A stretch of 64,000 nt of DNA from Acidobacteria bacterium 28-1 (GCA_002050365.1 MWYZ01000085.1:1-64000), one strand, 5' to 3'. Positions 26,351 through 36,044 are shown, counted from the first letter of the stretch. Notes: generated by a model from the letters alone, not told the origin. Numbers and translations are program-made.

Positions 26351-28498
26351 ATGCAAAATATTTTCTCCGAAACTTTTATTATTTCCGCAATGATTTTATC
26401 TGCGCTGTGGACAATTTCGGCACAGGAAAAAGATTCGCCCGCGCTGCAAACAGCGCGACGCAATCTGATGCCCGTTCCGGCGAGCGTAAACTGGAAAGAC
26501 GGCAGATTGCCGGTTACCAAATCTTTCACCGTCGCTGTCAAAGGTCAGACCGACGAGCGTTTGAAATCTTACATTTTTCGCGTGATGCGCCGGATGGAAG
26601 GACGAATTGTTGCGGAGTTCTCGCGCGAACTGTCGAACGATTCCGCAAACGCGACGCTCTTAATCGAAACCGCGTCAACTAGCAAAATCTTTCCCGCCCT
26701 CGGCGACGATGAATCTTACAAACTCGAAATTGATGGCAAACAAGCGAAATTAACCGCATCGACGACTGTCGGTGCAATGCGCGGTCTGGAAACTTTTTTA
26801 CAGCTTCTCGAAGGCGACCGTGAGGGATTTTATTTCCCGGCGGTTTCAATTGCCGACCAGCCGCGTTTCCCCTGGCGCGGTTTGATGATTGACTCTGCCA
26901 GACATTACCAGCCAATGGAAGTTCTGAAGCGAAACTTGGACGCGATGGCGGCGGTCAAACTGAATGTTCTGCACTGGCATTTGACTGAAGACCAGGGTTT
27001 TCGCATCGAAAGTAAGAAATTCCCGCGCCTTCATGAAATGGGTTCCGACGGGCTTTTCTACACGCAGGAAGAAGTTCGTGAAATTATCAAATACTCCGCC
27101 GATCGAGGAATTCGCGTTGTTCCCGAATTCGATATGCCCGGACATGCGACCGCTTGGCTGGTCGGTCATCCCGAACTTGCCAGTGCGCCGGGACCGTATA
27201 AGATTGAACGCGGCGCAGGAATTTTCGACCCGACTTTGGATCCGACCAGAAAGGAGACTTATAAATTTCTCGAGGTTTTTTTTAAAGAGATGGCGCAGCT
27301 TTTTCCCGACAAATATATGCACATCGGCGGCGATGAAAATGAAGGCAAACAATGGGATGCGAATCCGAAAATTCAAGCCTTTATGAAGGAAAACAACATC
27401 AAGAATAACCACGAGCTACAAACTTATTTTAATAAACAATTGCTCAAGTTTCTGCAAAAAGACGACAAAATTATGATGGGCTGGGATGAAATTTTTCAGC
27501 CTGATTTGCCGAAAGATGTCGTCATACATTCGTGGCGGGGGCAGAAGGCTCTCGCCGAAGCCGCGAAACAAGGTTATCGAGGTGTTCTATCGAACGGTTA
27601 CTACATTGATTTAATTTTCCCGGCGGCGCAGCATTATGCGGTTGACCCGCTGCCTGCCGACACCACTTTATCGGCGGAAGAACAAAAGCGGATTCTCGGC
27701 GGCGAAGCGACAATGTGGAGCGAATGGGTTTCGCCGGAAACGATTGATTCGCGCATCTGGTCGCGCACCGCCGCGATTGCCGAAAGATTCTGGTCGCGGC
27801 GCGAAGTCAACGAACCGGAAGATATGTATCGCCGTCTGGCGGTAATTGATTCACAGCTCGAAGAACTCGGTTTAATGCATCGCAAAAATCAAGCGATGAT
27901 GTTGCGCCGTTTGACGCAAAATCGAGACATTTCCGCGCTGCAAACGCTTGTTTCCATAATCGAGCCGGTTAAAGAATACAAACGTTACCAGGTGCGCCCT
28001 CAAACGATGCTTAGTCCATTGACCGGATTGATTGACGCGGCGCGTCCCGACGCGGAAGCCGCTCGTAATTTCAACCGAAGAGTTGAAGAAATGCTGGCGG
28101 ACGAAAAATTTTCGGCTAGTTCTGATGAGATTCAATCGGCTTTAACCAAGTGGAGCAACGCCGGCGCGAAACTCGTGCCCCTAATGGAAAATTCGCCTGC
28201 TTTGACCGAAGCCAAACCGCTTGCTCAGGATTTACAAAAATTGGCTGCCATCGGCTTAGAGGCTTTTACGTTTATCAAATCGAAAAATGCGCCAAGTGCC
28301 GAATGGCGCGATAAACAATTCGCCGAGCTCGACCAAATCGCCAAACCGAAAGCCGCGCTTGAATTTGCCGTCGTCTCGCCGGTCAGATTACTAATCAGCG
28401 CGGCTTTTGAAATGCCGAATCGTAAAAATATGTCGGCGGCGGAATGGCGCGAACGAATCAGAAAATCAGCCGCCCCAAATGCACCGCCGAAAAATTGA
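26351..28498 (+). CDS. GH20 beta-N-acetylhexosaminidase
   Basis: A 715-aa exo-enzyme releasing N-acetylglucosamine from chitin or muropeptide-type chains. It has an N-terminal signal-like stretch (MQNIFSETFIISAMILSALWTISAQ). The GH20b domain (about residues 35-165) is followed by the catalytic barrel: RFPWRGLMIDSARHYQPMEVLKR, NVLHWHLTEDQGFRIESKKFP, and the catalytic Asp-Glu pair in YMHIGGDENEGKQW, with WDEIFQPDLPKDVVIHSWRG further on. A helical C-terminal extension of about 200 residues follows. The next gene, a ROK kinase, could phosphorylate the released sugar. Confidence 0.93.
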   Translation: MQNIFSETFIISAMILSALWTISAQEKDSPALQTARRNLMPVPASVNWKDGRLPVTKSFTVAVKGQTDERLKSYIFRVMRRMEGRIVAEFSRELSNDSANATLLIETASTSKIFPALGDDESYKLEIDGKQAKLTASTTVGAMRGLETFLQLLEGDREGFYFPAVSIADQPRFPWRGLMIDSARHYQPMEVLKRNLDAMAAVKLNVLHWHLTEDQGFRIESKKFPRLHEMGSDGLFYTQEEVREIIKYSADRGIRVVPEFDMPGHATAWLVGHPELASAPGPYKIERGAGIFDPTLDPTRKETYKFLEVFFKEMAQLFPDKYMHIGGDENEGKQWDANPKIQAFMKENNIKNNHELQTYFNKQLLKFLQKDDKIMMGWDEIFQPDLPKDVVIHSWRGQKALAEAAKQGYRGVLSNGYYIDLIFPAAQHYAVDPLPADTTLSAEEQKRILGGEATMWSEWVSPETIDSRIWSRTAAIAERFWSRREVNEPEDMYRRLAVIDSQLEELGLMHRKNQAMMLRRLTQNRDISALQTLVSIIEPVKEYKRYQVRPQTMLSPLTGLIDAARPDAEAARNFNRRVEEMLADEKFSASSDEIQSALTKWSNAGAKLVPLMENSPALTEAKPLAQDLQKLAAIGLEAFTFIKSKNAPSAEWRDKQFAELDQIAKPKAALEFAVVSPVRLLISAAFEMPNRKNMSAAEWRERIRKSAAPNAPPKN

Positions 28499-28559
28499 TC
28501 TCAAAAATAAAACATTAATCGTATTTTTGAAGATAAGTTTGGTGGTATTTTCCAAAAAA

Positions 28560-29537
28560 ATGGATGAAGTTGTTGCAGGTATAGACATTGGCGGGACAAA
28601 AATCGCTATCGCTATCGAAACGCTCGCCGGCGAAAGGATTGCCGCCCGTCGTCTGCCGACGCAAGTTAAAATCGGAGCATACGCGATTATCGAAAATGTT
28701 TTACAGTCAATAACGGAAATTCTCGAAGATAAACAAGTCAAACTCGCTGCCATCGGCATTGGTTGTCCATCGCCGCTCGATATTGAAAAAGGCTTGGTGA
28801 TATCACCTTCAAATTTGCAGAATTGGGACAATTTTCCCATCGTCAAACTTTTCAAGAAGCGTTTTAATGTTCCCATAGTTCTTGAAAACGACGCGAACAC
28901 GGCAACTCTCGGCGAATATAATTACGGCGCCGGACGCGGTTTCAAAAATATTGTATACATTACGGTTTCAACCGGCGTCGGCGGCGGAATTATCATCAAC
29001 GGCGAAATCGTTCACGGCGTCGGCTGGGGCGCGGGCGAGTTGGGACACACTATCGTTCAGCCCGACGGTGTGCGTTGTAACTGCGGTTCAATCGGTTGTC
29101 TGGAAACAATTTGCGCGGGAGTTCACATTGCGCGGCGGGCTAAGATGCGGTTGGCAGGCGGCGAGCCGAGTCTGATGAACGAACTTGTCTTAAATATAAA
29201 TGAAGTAACCGCCAAAACCGTTGTTGAAGCTGTTCGGAAGAAAGACCAACTGGCAAGCGAAATCTGGACGGAAACGTGCCGTTTTCTAGCTATTGGAATC
29301 GCCAATATTATCACGCTGATTGCACCGGAAGCCATCATTATCGGCGGCGGAGTAGCTTCGGCGGGCGAACTGCTTTTCGCGCCGCTGCGTTCGTTTCTGC
29401 CGCAATTCGTGTCAATGATTCCGCTTGAAAAAGTCGCTGTGCTGCCGGCTGAACTCGGCGGTGAAAGCGGTGTTTGCGGCGCTCTGGCACTTGCTAAACA
29501 AGTGTATTTAGAGTCTTACCAAGTTTATGAAGTATAA
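28560..29537 (+). CDS. ROK-family sugar kinase (glucokinase or N-acetylglucosamine kinase)
   Basis: A 325-aa cytosolic ATP-dependent kinase. The N-terminal phosphate loop VVAGIDIGGTKIAIAIET comes first, then VLENDANTATLGEYNYGAGRG with the catalytic Asp, and GELGHTIVQPDGVRCNCGSIGCLETIC, the ROK zinc-binding signature (H and three Cys). I used the ATG at 28560, two residues before the fold starts; a longer frame from 28407 overlaps the GH20 3' end. Its last codons overlap the lactonase start by 11 bp. Substrate is probably glucose or GlcNAc from the neighbouring glycosidases; the two cannot be separated from sequence alone. Confidence 0.9.
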   Translation: MDEVVAGIDIGGTKIAIAIETLAGERIAARRLPTQVKIGAYAIIENVLQSITEILEDKQVKLAAIGIGCPSPLDIEKGLVISPSNLQNWDNFPIVKLFKKRFNVPIVLENDANTATLGEYNYGAGRGFKNIVYITVSTGVGGGIIINGEIVHGVGWGAGELGHTIVQPDGVRCNCGSIGCLETICAGVHIARRAKMRLAGGEPSLMNELVLNINEVTAKTVVEAVRKKDQLASEIWTETCRFLAIGIANIITLIAPEAIIIGGGVASAGELLFAPLRSFLPQFVSMIPLEKVAVLPAELGGESGVCGALALAKQVYLESYQVYEV

Positions 29538-30729
29538 AAAAAACGATTTTAACAGACGCGATTTTTTAACGACTATTGGTGGCGCGGCATTGCTCTCGCT
29601 CGCCAATTTTGGCGATGTCCGAGCTGCCGAAAACAAAAATGTAAAGGAAATGCTGGTTTATATAGGCACTTACACTTCTGGTAAAAGCAAAAGCGAAGGC
29701 ATCTATATTTACAAGCTAAATCTTTTAATCGGCGAATTGAAGCCATATAAAACAATCAAAAACGTGGTCGAGCCTTCGTTTCTGGCGATTGACAAACAGC
29801 ATCGTTATCTTTACGCCGTTAACGAAACCGAAAAGTTTGAAGGCAAAAACAGCGGTGCAATCAGCGCGTTTGTGATAAATCAAACGGACGGCGATTTGCA
29901 GTTTTTGAACAAACAACCATCTCTCGGCGGCGCGCCGTGCCACGTTTCAGTCAGCGATAACGGAAAATTCGTTCTGGTCGCCAATTATCTCGGCGGCAAT
30001 GTCGCGGTTTTTCCGGTTGAAAAAGACGGCAAACTCGGCGCATCAATTGATTTGGAACAGCACAGCGGAACGGGTGCGAATAAAGACCGGCAGGAAGCAG
30101 CGCACGCGCATTCGATAAATTTTGACAAGAACAATCGCTACGCCGTCGCCTGTGATTTGGGAATTGATAAAATTTTAGTTTACAGATTCGACTCAAAAAC
30201 CGGCAAATTAGAACTGAATGAACAGCTGTTTTTTCAAACAAGAGCGGGCGCGGGACCGAGACATTTCGCTTTTCACCAAAATGGCAAATCCGCTTTTGTC
30301 ATCAACGAACTCGATTCGACAATCACGACCTTTTTCTACGACGGCAAACAGGGAACATTAAAGGAAATTCAAACTGTGCCGACTCTGCCCGCCGATTTTT
30401 CCGGCGCGAATACTTGCGCCGACATTCACGTTTCGCCGAACAGGAAATTTCTCTACGGCTCGAATCGCGGTCACGACAGCATTGTTTCATATAGAATTGA
30501 CAAAAAAGGTAAGCTCGAATTTATCGAACACACCTTGACGGGCGGCAAAACGCCCCGCAATTTTGCAATTGACCCGACTGGAAAATTTCTGCTTGCGGCA
30601 AATCAAAACTCCGATTCGATTGTGGTTTTTCGGATTGACGAAAAAAGCGGAAAGCTCAGCGCGACGGGAAACACGGCGCAAGTTCCGATGCCGGTTTGTC
30701 TGAAATTAATTTCCGATTTTTCTTCCTGA
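29527..30729 (+). CDS. Lactonase-family protein (6-phosphogluconolactonase-like), Tat-exported
   Basis: A 400-aa seven-bladed propeller of the YbhE/Pgl lactonase family. Typical blade motifs are MLVYIGTYTSGKSKSEGIYIY, YAVNETEKFEGKNSGAISAF, CHVSVSDNGKFVLVANYLGG, AHAHSINFDKNNRY and GPRHFAFHQNGKSAFVINEL. The N-terminus has a twin-arginine signal (FNRRDFLTTIGGAALLSLANF, then ADVRAAE-like cleavage), so the mature protein is periplasmic. Substrates of exported members are unknown; a sugar lactone is reasonable given the locus. It overlaps the kinase gene by 11 bp. Confidence 0.88.
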   Translation: MKYKKNDFNRRDFLTTIGGAALLSLANFGDVRAAENKNVKEMLVYIGTYTSGKSKSEGIYIYKLNLLIGELKPYKTIKNVVEPSFLAIDKQHRYLYAVNETEKFEGKNSGAISAFVINQTDGDLQFLNKQPSLGGAPCHVSVSDNGKFVLVANYLGGNVAVFPVEKDGKLGASIDLEQHSGTGANKDRQEAAHAHSINFDKNNRYAVACDLGIDKILVYRFDSKTGKLELNEQLFFQTRAGAGPRHFAFHQNGKSAFVINELDSTITTFFYDGKQGTLKEIQTVPTLPADFSGANTCADIHVSPNRKFLYGSNRGHDSIVSYRIDKKGKLEFIEHTLTGGKTPRNFAIDPTGKFLLAANQNSDSIVVFRIDEKSGKLSATGNTAQVPMPVCLKLISDFSS

Positions 30730-30743
30730 TAAGGAGTAAACAA

Positions 30744-30980
30744 ATGAATAATAAAACCCTGACACCAGCAATCATTTTGGCGGTAATCGCGCTTTTATGT
30801 AACTCGATTATCGCCACACAGGTGCGTTACGGAAAATATGCCTTTCGTGACGAATTCAATAAGGCGAGCAATGCGCCGATAGATTCGTCTAAATGGACGG
30901 CAGAAATCGGCGGCGGCGGATGGGGTAATGAAGAATTGCAGTATTATACCAACGACATCGAAAACCGTTCAAGGAAATGA
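30744..30980 (+). pseudogene. N-terminal fragment of a GH16 beta-glucanase
   Basis: An AAGGAG ribosome site precedes the ATG at 30744. It encodes a signal peptide (MNNKTLTPAIILAVIALLCNSIIA) and the start of a GH16 domain (AFRDEFNKASNAPIDSSKWTAEIGGGGWGNEELQYYTND). The homology stops at about 30960 and the frame ends four codons later. The catalytic EIDIME-type motif of the family is absent. The rest appears deleted and replaced by the tail of another glycosidase. It may still make a 78-aa secreted peptide. Confidence 0.8.
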
Positions 30981-31234
30981 TGTTTTCGCGTCCCGAAATC
31001 AAAACGGAAATCACGGCGGGCGAGAAGGGATTTAAAATCACGCTGGCAACCGACAAAGTAGCAAAAGCCGTTTTTCTGTCGGGCTTGAGTGAAGAAGGCA
31101 GATTCGTGGACAATTATTTCAACTTAGTTCCGGGCAAAAAAACGGAAATCGAATTTCGCGCTAATGGCAAAATGAGCGCGGACGAATTTCGCAAAAAATT
31201 GAAAGTTCGCTCTTTAGTAGATGCTTTTTTGTAA
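30962..31234 (+). pseudogene. C-terminal fragment of a GH2 beta-mannosidase-like enzyme
   Basis: Open from about 30962 in a different frame: KPFKEMMFSRPEIKTEIT then FKITLATDKVAKAVFLSG and DNYFNLVPGKKTEIEFR. This pattern is typical of the last beta-sandwich domain of GH2 beta-mannosidases (recalled). No start, no catalytic part. It directly abuts the GH16 fragment, so a deletion between two glycosidase genes joined the 5' end of one with the 3' end of the other. Confidence 0.7.
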
Positions 31235-31286
31235 AAATTTGCGTGTTTAATTAATTCAAAATTTATATTTAAAATCGGAGAAGTTT

Positions 31287-32057
31287 ATGAAACAGATTTT
31301 TAGTTGCATTTTGTTAATTTTGATTAGCTGTGTTACGTCATTTTCACAGACAATCGCTGAAAAAGTGTCGGATTGCCAGGAAGAAAAAAACAAAAATGTA
31401 AAATACGAAAAACAGTTGAATGATTGGGCGCAGTTGGGACGCTACCGCGATGCAAATTTGAAAGTGCAGCCGCCGTCGGAAAATGAAATGCGCGTAGTTT
31501 TTATGGGCGATTCAATTACCGACGGCTGGAATCTGGCGAAGTATTTTCTCGGTAAACCGTATATCAATCGCGGTATCAGCGGGCAAACTACGCCGCAAAT
31601 GCTGCTTCGTTTTCGTTCCGACGTGATTGATTTGAAACCGCGAGTAGTTGTAATTTTAGCCGGAACAAACGACATTTCCGGTAATACCGGACCGATGACG
31701 CTCGAAGATACCGCAATGAATTTGACTTCGATGGTTGAACTAGCCAAAGCCAATAATATTCGCGTTATCTTGTCGTCCGTGCTTCCGGTCAATAACCGTG
31801 TAAAAAATAAGGAAGGAGTTTTGCTCGTTCAAACTAAAAGCCGTCCGAATGAAAAAATCACGGCGATGAACGATTGGTTAAAGAAATATGCAGCGGACAA
31901 CCGTTTAATTTATCTAGATTATTACTCTGCGACGACGGACGAAAAGAGAACTTTGAAAAATGGCTTAAGTTACGACGGTTTGCATCCGAACGCCGACGGC
32001 TACAAAGTTATGCAGTCTTTAGCGGAAGAAGCGATTGCGCGGGCGTTAAAGAAATAA
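31287..32057 (+). CDS. SGNH/GDSL-family esterase (secreted)
   Basis: A 256-aa hydrolase with a signal peptide (MKQIFSCILLILISCVTSFSQ). Block I VFMGDSITDGWN holds the nucleophile Ser; block II INRGISGQTT (Gly); block III ILAGTNDISG (Asn); block V YDGLHPNADGY gives the Asp-His pair. This is the layout of rhamnogalacturonan acetylesterase/acetylxylan esterase-like and lysophospholipase-like members. Given the neighbours, deacetylation of plant polysaccharide is likely but not shown. GGAG ribosome site upstream. Confidence 0.9.
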   Translation: MKQIFSCILLILISCVTSFSQTIAEKVSDCQEEKNKNVKYEKQLNDWAQLGRYRDANLKVQPPSENEMRVVFMGDSITDGWNLAKYFLGKPYINRGISGQTTPQMLLRFRSDVIDLKPRVVVILAGTNDISGNTGPMTLEDTAMNLTSMVELAKANNIRVILSSVLPVNNRVKNKEGVLLVQTKSRPNEKITAMNDWLKKYAADNRLIYLDYYSATTDEKRTLKNGLSYDGLHPNADGYKVMQSLAEEAIARALKK

Positions 32058-32182
32058 GGATGGTAAACCCGCGTTTTTTCGAGCCGAATAATTTTAAGAA
32101 ATCTACATTTTACTCAAGCGCATATTGAAATATACTCTAAGAGATTTTAAAAGTATTGAAAATATCCGGCGGGTAAAATAAT

Positions 32183-33379
32183 ATGGTCAGACGAATAAAC
32201 CTTGAAAGTACTAATGTGGCGCGGTCGAGTACGATTCGTGATATTAATCGGCAAATTATACTTAATCATATCCGCGAGAAAAGCCCGATTTCGCGAGCCG
32301 AAATCGCCCGCGTCACGGCTTTGCAGCGATCAACCGTGTCGCTCATCGTTGAAGAACTGAAAAATATCGGATTAGTTGAAGAAATTGACGGCGAATCTTC
32401 CGGCGGACGACCTCCGCAATTGTTGTCGCTGCGAGCGGTGAACGCCATCGCTGTCGGCGTGGACCTTGGAAAGAAAAGAACGATTGTCGCAACGAGCGAT
32501 TTAGCCGGACGGGTTCTCGAACAAGAAGAATTTCCGACCAATAAAGACTTTGAAAAAACGATTGCCCGCATTATCAGTTCCGTTAAATACTTTGTTCACA
32601 AAAGCGGCGGCTTGATAGAAGGCGTCGGTGTCAGCGTTCCGGCACTGGTCGAACCGCGCAGCGGAAAGGTTTTATTGATACCACATTTAAACTGGCACGA
32701 GCCGGCATTTGCGGAAAGAATCAAAGCCGCCACCGGACTGCCGGTTAAAATTGATAACGATGCTAACGCCGCCGCTCTGGCTGAACTTTGGTTCGGTCGC
32801 CCGGAAATCAGCGCAGTGCGAAATTTTATTTTGGTGTTAATCGAAAACGGTATCGGAACGGGAATCGTTTTCGACGGACAGATTTATCGCGGAAAAGGCG
32901 GCATCGCCGGTGAATTCGGGCATATGACTATCGGTAAGAATGCACCGATTGATTGCGCGGCGGGCAAAAATAATTGCTGGGAAGCCTTTGCGTCCGAGCG
33001 TTCCGCCGTCGCGCGGTATGTCAAATTGCTCAAAAAACAAAACGGCGAAAGCAAAATAAGTTTTGCCCAGTTGGTTAGTATCGCTCTGGAAGGCGATGAA
33101 AAAGCACAAACGGCTTTGAAACAAACGGCTCATTACATCGGCATCGGAATCGCCAATTTATTTCAAGGATTGTCACCGGAAGTGGCTATTGTTACCGGAA
33201 CAATTATTCGGGCGTGGTCGCTAATCGTCAATGATATAAAGGCGGGAGCCGAATCCGCTACTTGTCAGGGTTATCCGGTAGCGAGATTTATACCTTCGAC
33301 GCTCGGCGCTTACCCGACATTGATGGGCGCATTAAGTCTAATTTTGACGGACAAATTTGCATTGGTTTCGCTTACGTAA
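32183..33379 (+). CDS. ROK-family transcriptional regulator (NagC/XylR type)
   Basis: A 398-aa repressor. It has an N-terminal winged helix (residues about 10-75: TIRDINRQIILNHIREKSPISRAEIARVT, QRSTVSLIVEELKNIGLVEE), then a linker with GGRPPQLLSL and the ROK domain (AVGVDLGKKRTIVATSDLAG, KIDNDANAAALAELWFG, GEFGHMTIGKNAPIDCAAGKNNCWE). In the zinc motif, the first cysteine pair is altered to a CAAGKNNC form. It probably represses the adjacent glycosidase genes and is relieved by a sugar ligand. It is the last intact gene of the glycan region. Confidence 0.92.
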   Translation: MVRRINLESTNVARSSTIRDINRQIILNHIREKSPISRAEIARVTALQRSTVSLIVEELKNIGLVEEIDGESSGGRPPQLLSLRAVNAIAVGVDLGKKRTIVATSDLAGRVLEQEEFPTNKDFEKTIARIISSVKYFVHKSGGLIEGVGVSVPALVEPRSGKVLLIPHLNWHEPAFAERIKAATGLPVKIDNDANAAALAELWFGRPEISAVRNFILVLIENGIGTGIVFDGQIYRGKGGIAGEFGHMTIGKNAPIDCAAGKNNCWEAFASERSAVARYVKLLKKQNGESKISFAQLVSIALEGDEKAQTALKQTAHYIGIGIANLFQGLSPEVAIVTGTIIRAWSLIVNDIKAGAESATCQGYPVARFIPSTLGAYPTLMGALSLILTDKFALVSLT

Positions 33380-33659
33380 ATGGCGAACTGCGAGCAGTTT
33401 GCATCGACATTTTTAACACAGAGAACACGGACAAGTTACAAAAGAAGCACAGAGAACTTTTGATAATGCAGCACGAAACAAAATCTCCGCTTTTGGAGAT
33501 GGAAAAACATCACCAGCTGCGCTCGGCTTGATTCGGTTATATTTTTATTGGGCGACCGACTCGATATTTTTAACAACGCGCAACTTATCGAATTTGATGC
33601 TGCAAGCGTCGGTGCCTCATTTCAGATGATAACATTACCAATCTAAACCCCTTAGAATC
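33380..33659. other. Gene-free stretch with repeat remnant
   Basis: It contains a partial AACACAGAGAACACGGAC / AGCACAGAGAAC arm (33415-33460), resembling one arm of the CACAGAG hairpins but without its partner. A stretch reading VIFLLGDRLDIFNNAQLIEFDAASVG (about 33537-33610) has the flavour of a protein fragment but no start and no family I recognise. Confidence 0.4.
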
Positions 33660-33832
33660 CAGAAGCTATCCCAAAAATAGTTTGACAAAATTCGCGTATG
33701 ACACGACGCGAAGAATTATCTGATGAGCAATGGTTTTTGATAAAACCGCTCTTCGATAACCGACTATTATCCGAACTCGCCGCAAACCACGTCGGTGCGT
33801 TGATACACTTCTTTTCTTTTTTGGGTTTTTAA
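33660..33832 (+). mobile_element. Remnant of an IS5-family insertion sequence
   Basis: Left-end-like sequence AAGCTATCCCAAAAATAG (33663-33680) is followed by ATG at 33698 and the start of a transposase: MTRREELSDEQWFLIKPLFDNRLL. The DEQW...I.PLL pattern is the usual N-terminus of IS5/IS4-type transposases (DUF4096-like). After about 26 codons the match is lost, and the frame ends at 33832. No right end or catalytic DDE residues are present, so this is a 5' remnant only. Confidence 0.7.
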
Positions 33833-34107
33833 CTAGATAAAAGAGCGTTTAGAAATTTGCACGGCAATGTAAAATTTTTTTTTAAGCTAGTGTTCTACAG
33901 TTGTGTTATGTTTAGAATTATGATACTTGTTCTAAACAAGTCCTTAGCCTCGAAATGACATTTACAATTATAGGAATGAAACATAGGTAACTTTTTTTTG
34001 TTTTTTAAATTAAATTTACCTTCATAAACAATGTAACCCAAAACCTTGATTAAGGGCTAATTTAGGAAAATAAGAAAAATGACACAAATAATTTAAGGAG
34101 ACATACA
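33833..34107. other. AT-rich leader region of the secreted protein gene
   Basis: No frame of note. AAGGAG at 34095-34100 is the ribosome site of the next gene. Long A/T runs are present; I could not settle on a single promoter. Confidence 0.4.
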
Positions 34108-35919
34108 ATGGAAAACTTCAAAAATATTTCAACAACTAAAAGAGTAAATATGAAGAGCAGAAAAATTTTAGCAATATTGCTTAGTATAACAGCAATGTTG
34201 TTTTTAACGGTGCTTGTCACAACACAAGCACAAGAGCAGACATCTTCCGACTTCGCTGTCGCTGGAGGTGACAGCAGCATCACGATTACGAAACAAGTAT
34301 GTAATAGCATCGGGGAACGAAACACCTGTAATGGTAATAATAATGCCCTTAATGGTCAGACGATTAACTTTACTGTTACTCCGGCCGGTCCGACCAACGG
34401 CACAATAGGTGTCCTAATCGAAAATAATGCAAACGGGAGGACTACAACGGATGGATTTACAACAGGCGACACCTTTGTGGTCTGTGAAAATGTGCCGTCC
34501 GGCTTCGTTTCAATTCCGCGTCCCGGTGACTCGTCTGGTGGTCAACAGACAGCCAGCGGCAACTGTATTACGGTGACGCTCGGTTCCGGTAACAACGTTC
34601 TAAATTTCCTCAACGGGCCAGCACCGCCGCCGACGCCGACACCGACGCCAACGCCAGTAGCATCACCGACGCCGACGCCGGTAGCATCGCCGACGCCAGT
34701 GGCAAGTCCGACGCCGAACCCGACGCCGAACCCGACGCCAACTCCGACGCCGCAGGTTTGCACGCCGACCACGACGGTTAGGGAGGGAGACTTAGCTCCC
34801 GGTGGTCCGGCTTCCTTTACAGTGACGAGTGGACCAGGCTCGGTCACGGTTGATCATGTCAACCGCGGCACCGGTTTGCAGTCGTTCACGGTGGTCAGTG
34901 CGACCAATGCGATAGTAACGATACCGCCATTCACGCCCGGCACGTTCGAGCCGGTCACGGCAACATTTACCGTGATTGATCCGAGTCAACCGGTTGATTT
35001 TACCTTACGGGCGGCGAGCACGTTTCACTCGATCTTTATTCGTGTGCGGTGTTCTCAGACTCAGGCTTGCACTCCAACCACGACGGTTAGGGAGGGAGAC
35101 CTCTTTCCAGGTGGTCCGGCTTCCTTTACAGTGACGAGTGGACCAGGCTCGGTCACGGTTGATCATGTCAACCGCGGCACCGGTTTGCAGTCGTTCACGG
35201 TGGTCAGTGCGACGAATGCGATAGTAACGATACCGCCATTCACGCCCGGCACGTTCGATCCGGTGACGGCAACCTACACCATAATCGATCCGAATCTACC
35301 GTTTGAGATCATCTTGAGGGCGGCAAGCAGGTTTCACTCTATCTTTATTCGCGTGCGGTGTATCACATCTCTCCACACTTTCAGCGGAGAGGCGACTGCC
35401 GTCAATGCGAGCAATGCGGGAGGAAATGTCAGGCTCGTTGAAACCGGTCCTCTGCCAGACACGGGCGGCTTGATTATAGCACCGCCATTGGCGTCAGCTA
35501 ATGTGTTGGGAGGCGCGCTTAGAACCGGACTTCTCAACGCAAATACTCAGGGTGCCGGCGATCAGAGCCGGTCGCAAGGCATTGTCGAAGATCTGAATTT
35601 GATGGTGGATGGCAATACCATTACCTCCAACATTGTGGCGGAGAGTTCGCAATGCACCTGTACAACCGATGGACCGATTTGCGAGGGTAGTTTTTTTGGC
35701 AACCTCAGCATCAACGGTGTGCCAATCGCGATAACGGGACAGCCTAATCAAACGGTTAATCTGCCGGTTCGTGGATTCATCACCATAAACGAACAGATAA
35801 TTACCGGTGGCGGGGTTTTCCAGCAGATTAAGACAAAAGGTCTGCACATCTTTGTCCCCGGAGATGCGAATGCTGATATCTCTTCGGCGGACTCGAAAAT
35901 TGTCTGCTCACCAGAATAG
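34108..35919 (+). CDS. Secreted repeat protein with Thr-Pro linker and choice-of-anchor-P-like C-terminus
   Basis: A 603-aa exported protein with signal segment KSRKILAILLSITAMLFLTVLVTTQAQ (a long N-region precedes it; AAGGAG supports the ATG at 34108). It has an N-terminal beta domain (residues 50-170, DUF11-like), then a PTPTP/VASPTP linker (about 173-215). Two nearly identical 103-aa beta modules follow (VCTPTTTVREGDL to HSIFIRVRC). The C-terminal domain (SGEATAVNASNAGGNVRLVETGPLPDTGG to the end) resembles the choice-of-anchor P family, suggesting cell-surface association. No catalytic motif. A strong terminator follows at 36045. Probably an envelope or adhesive protein. Confidence 0.85.
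   Translation: MENFKNISTTKRVNMKSRKILAILLSITAMLFLTVLVTTQAQEQTSSDFAVAGGDSSITITKQVCNSIGERNTCNGNNNALNGQTINFTVTPAGPTNGTIGVLIENNANGRTTTDGFTTGDTFVVCENVPSGFVSIPRPGDSSGGQQTASGNCITVTLGSGNNVLNFLNGPAPPPTPTPTPTPVASPTPTPVASPTPVASPTPNPTPNPTPTPTPQVCTPTTTVREGDLAPGGPASFTVTSGPGSVTVDHVNRGTGLQSFTVVSATNAIVTIPPFTPGTFEPVTATFTVIDPSQPVDFTLRAASTFHSIFIRVRCSQTQACTPTTTVREGDLFPGGPASFTVTSGPGSVTVDHVNRGTGLQSFTVVSATNAIVTIPPFTPGTFDPVTATYTIIDPNLPFEIILRAASRFHSIFIRVRCITSLHTFSGEATAVNASNAGGNVRLVETGPLPDTGGLIIAPPLASANVLGGALRTGLLNANTQGAGDQSRSQGIVEDLNLMVDGNTITSNIVAESSQCTCTTDGPICEGSFFGNLSINGVPIAITGQPNQTVNLPVRGFITINEQIITGGGVFQQIKTKGLHIFVPGDANADISSADSKIVCSPE
34759..35376 (+). repeat. Tandem duplication of a 309-bp module inside the secreted protein gene
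   Basis: The two units (34759-35067 and 35068-35376; period 309 bp, 103 aa) share long identical DNA runs, including silent positions, with a few differences near the ends (for example DLAPGG versus DLFPGG, FEPV versus FDPV). The high DNA identity points to recent duplication or gene conversion rather than selection on protein alone. Confidence 0.85.
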
Positions 35920-36044
35920 TGCAGCAGGCGGGTTTAGAGTAGCAGGATGGAGAGATGAAAATGATGATTCCGCTTCAGAAGATTTTGACGGAGCGGATAA
36001 AACTGAAGATATTGCGAGAGCAAATATTTTCACTAACTAAAACA

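Noticed and set aside
34542..34847. Gly-Val repeat frame opposite the Thr-Pro linker
   Set aside because: Reverse complement of (ACGCCG)n repeats; an artefact of the linker coding sequence.
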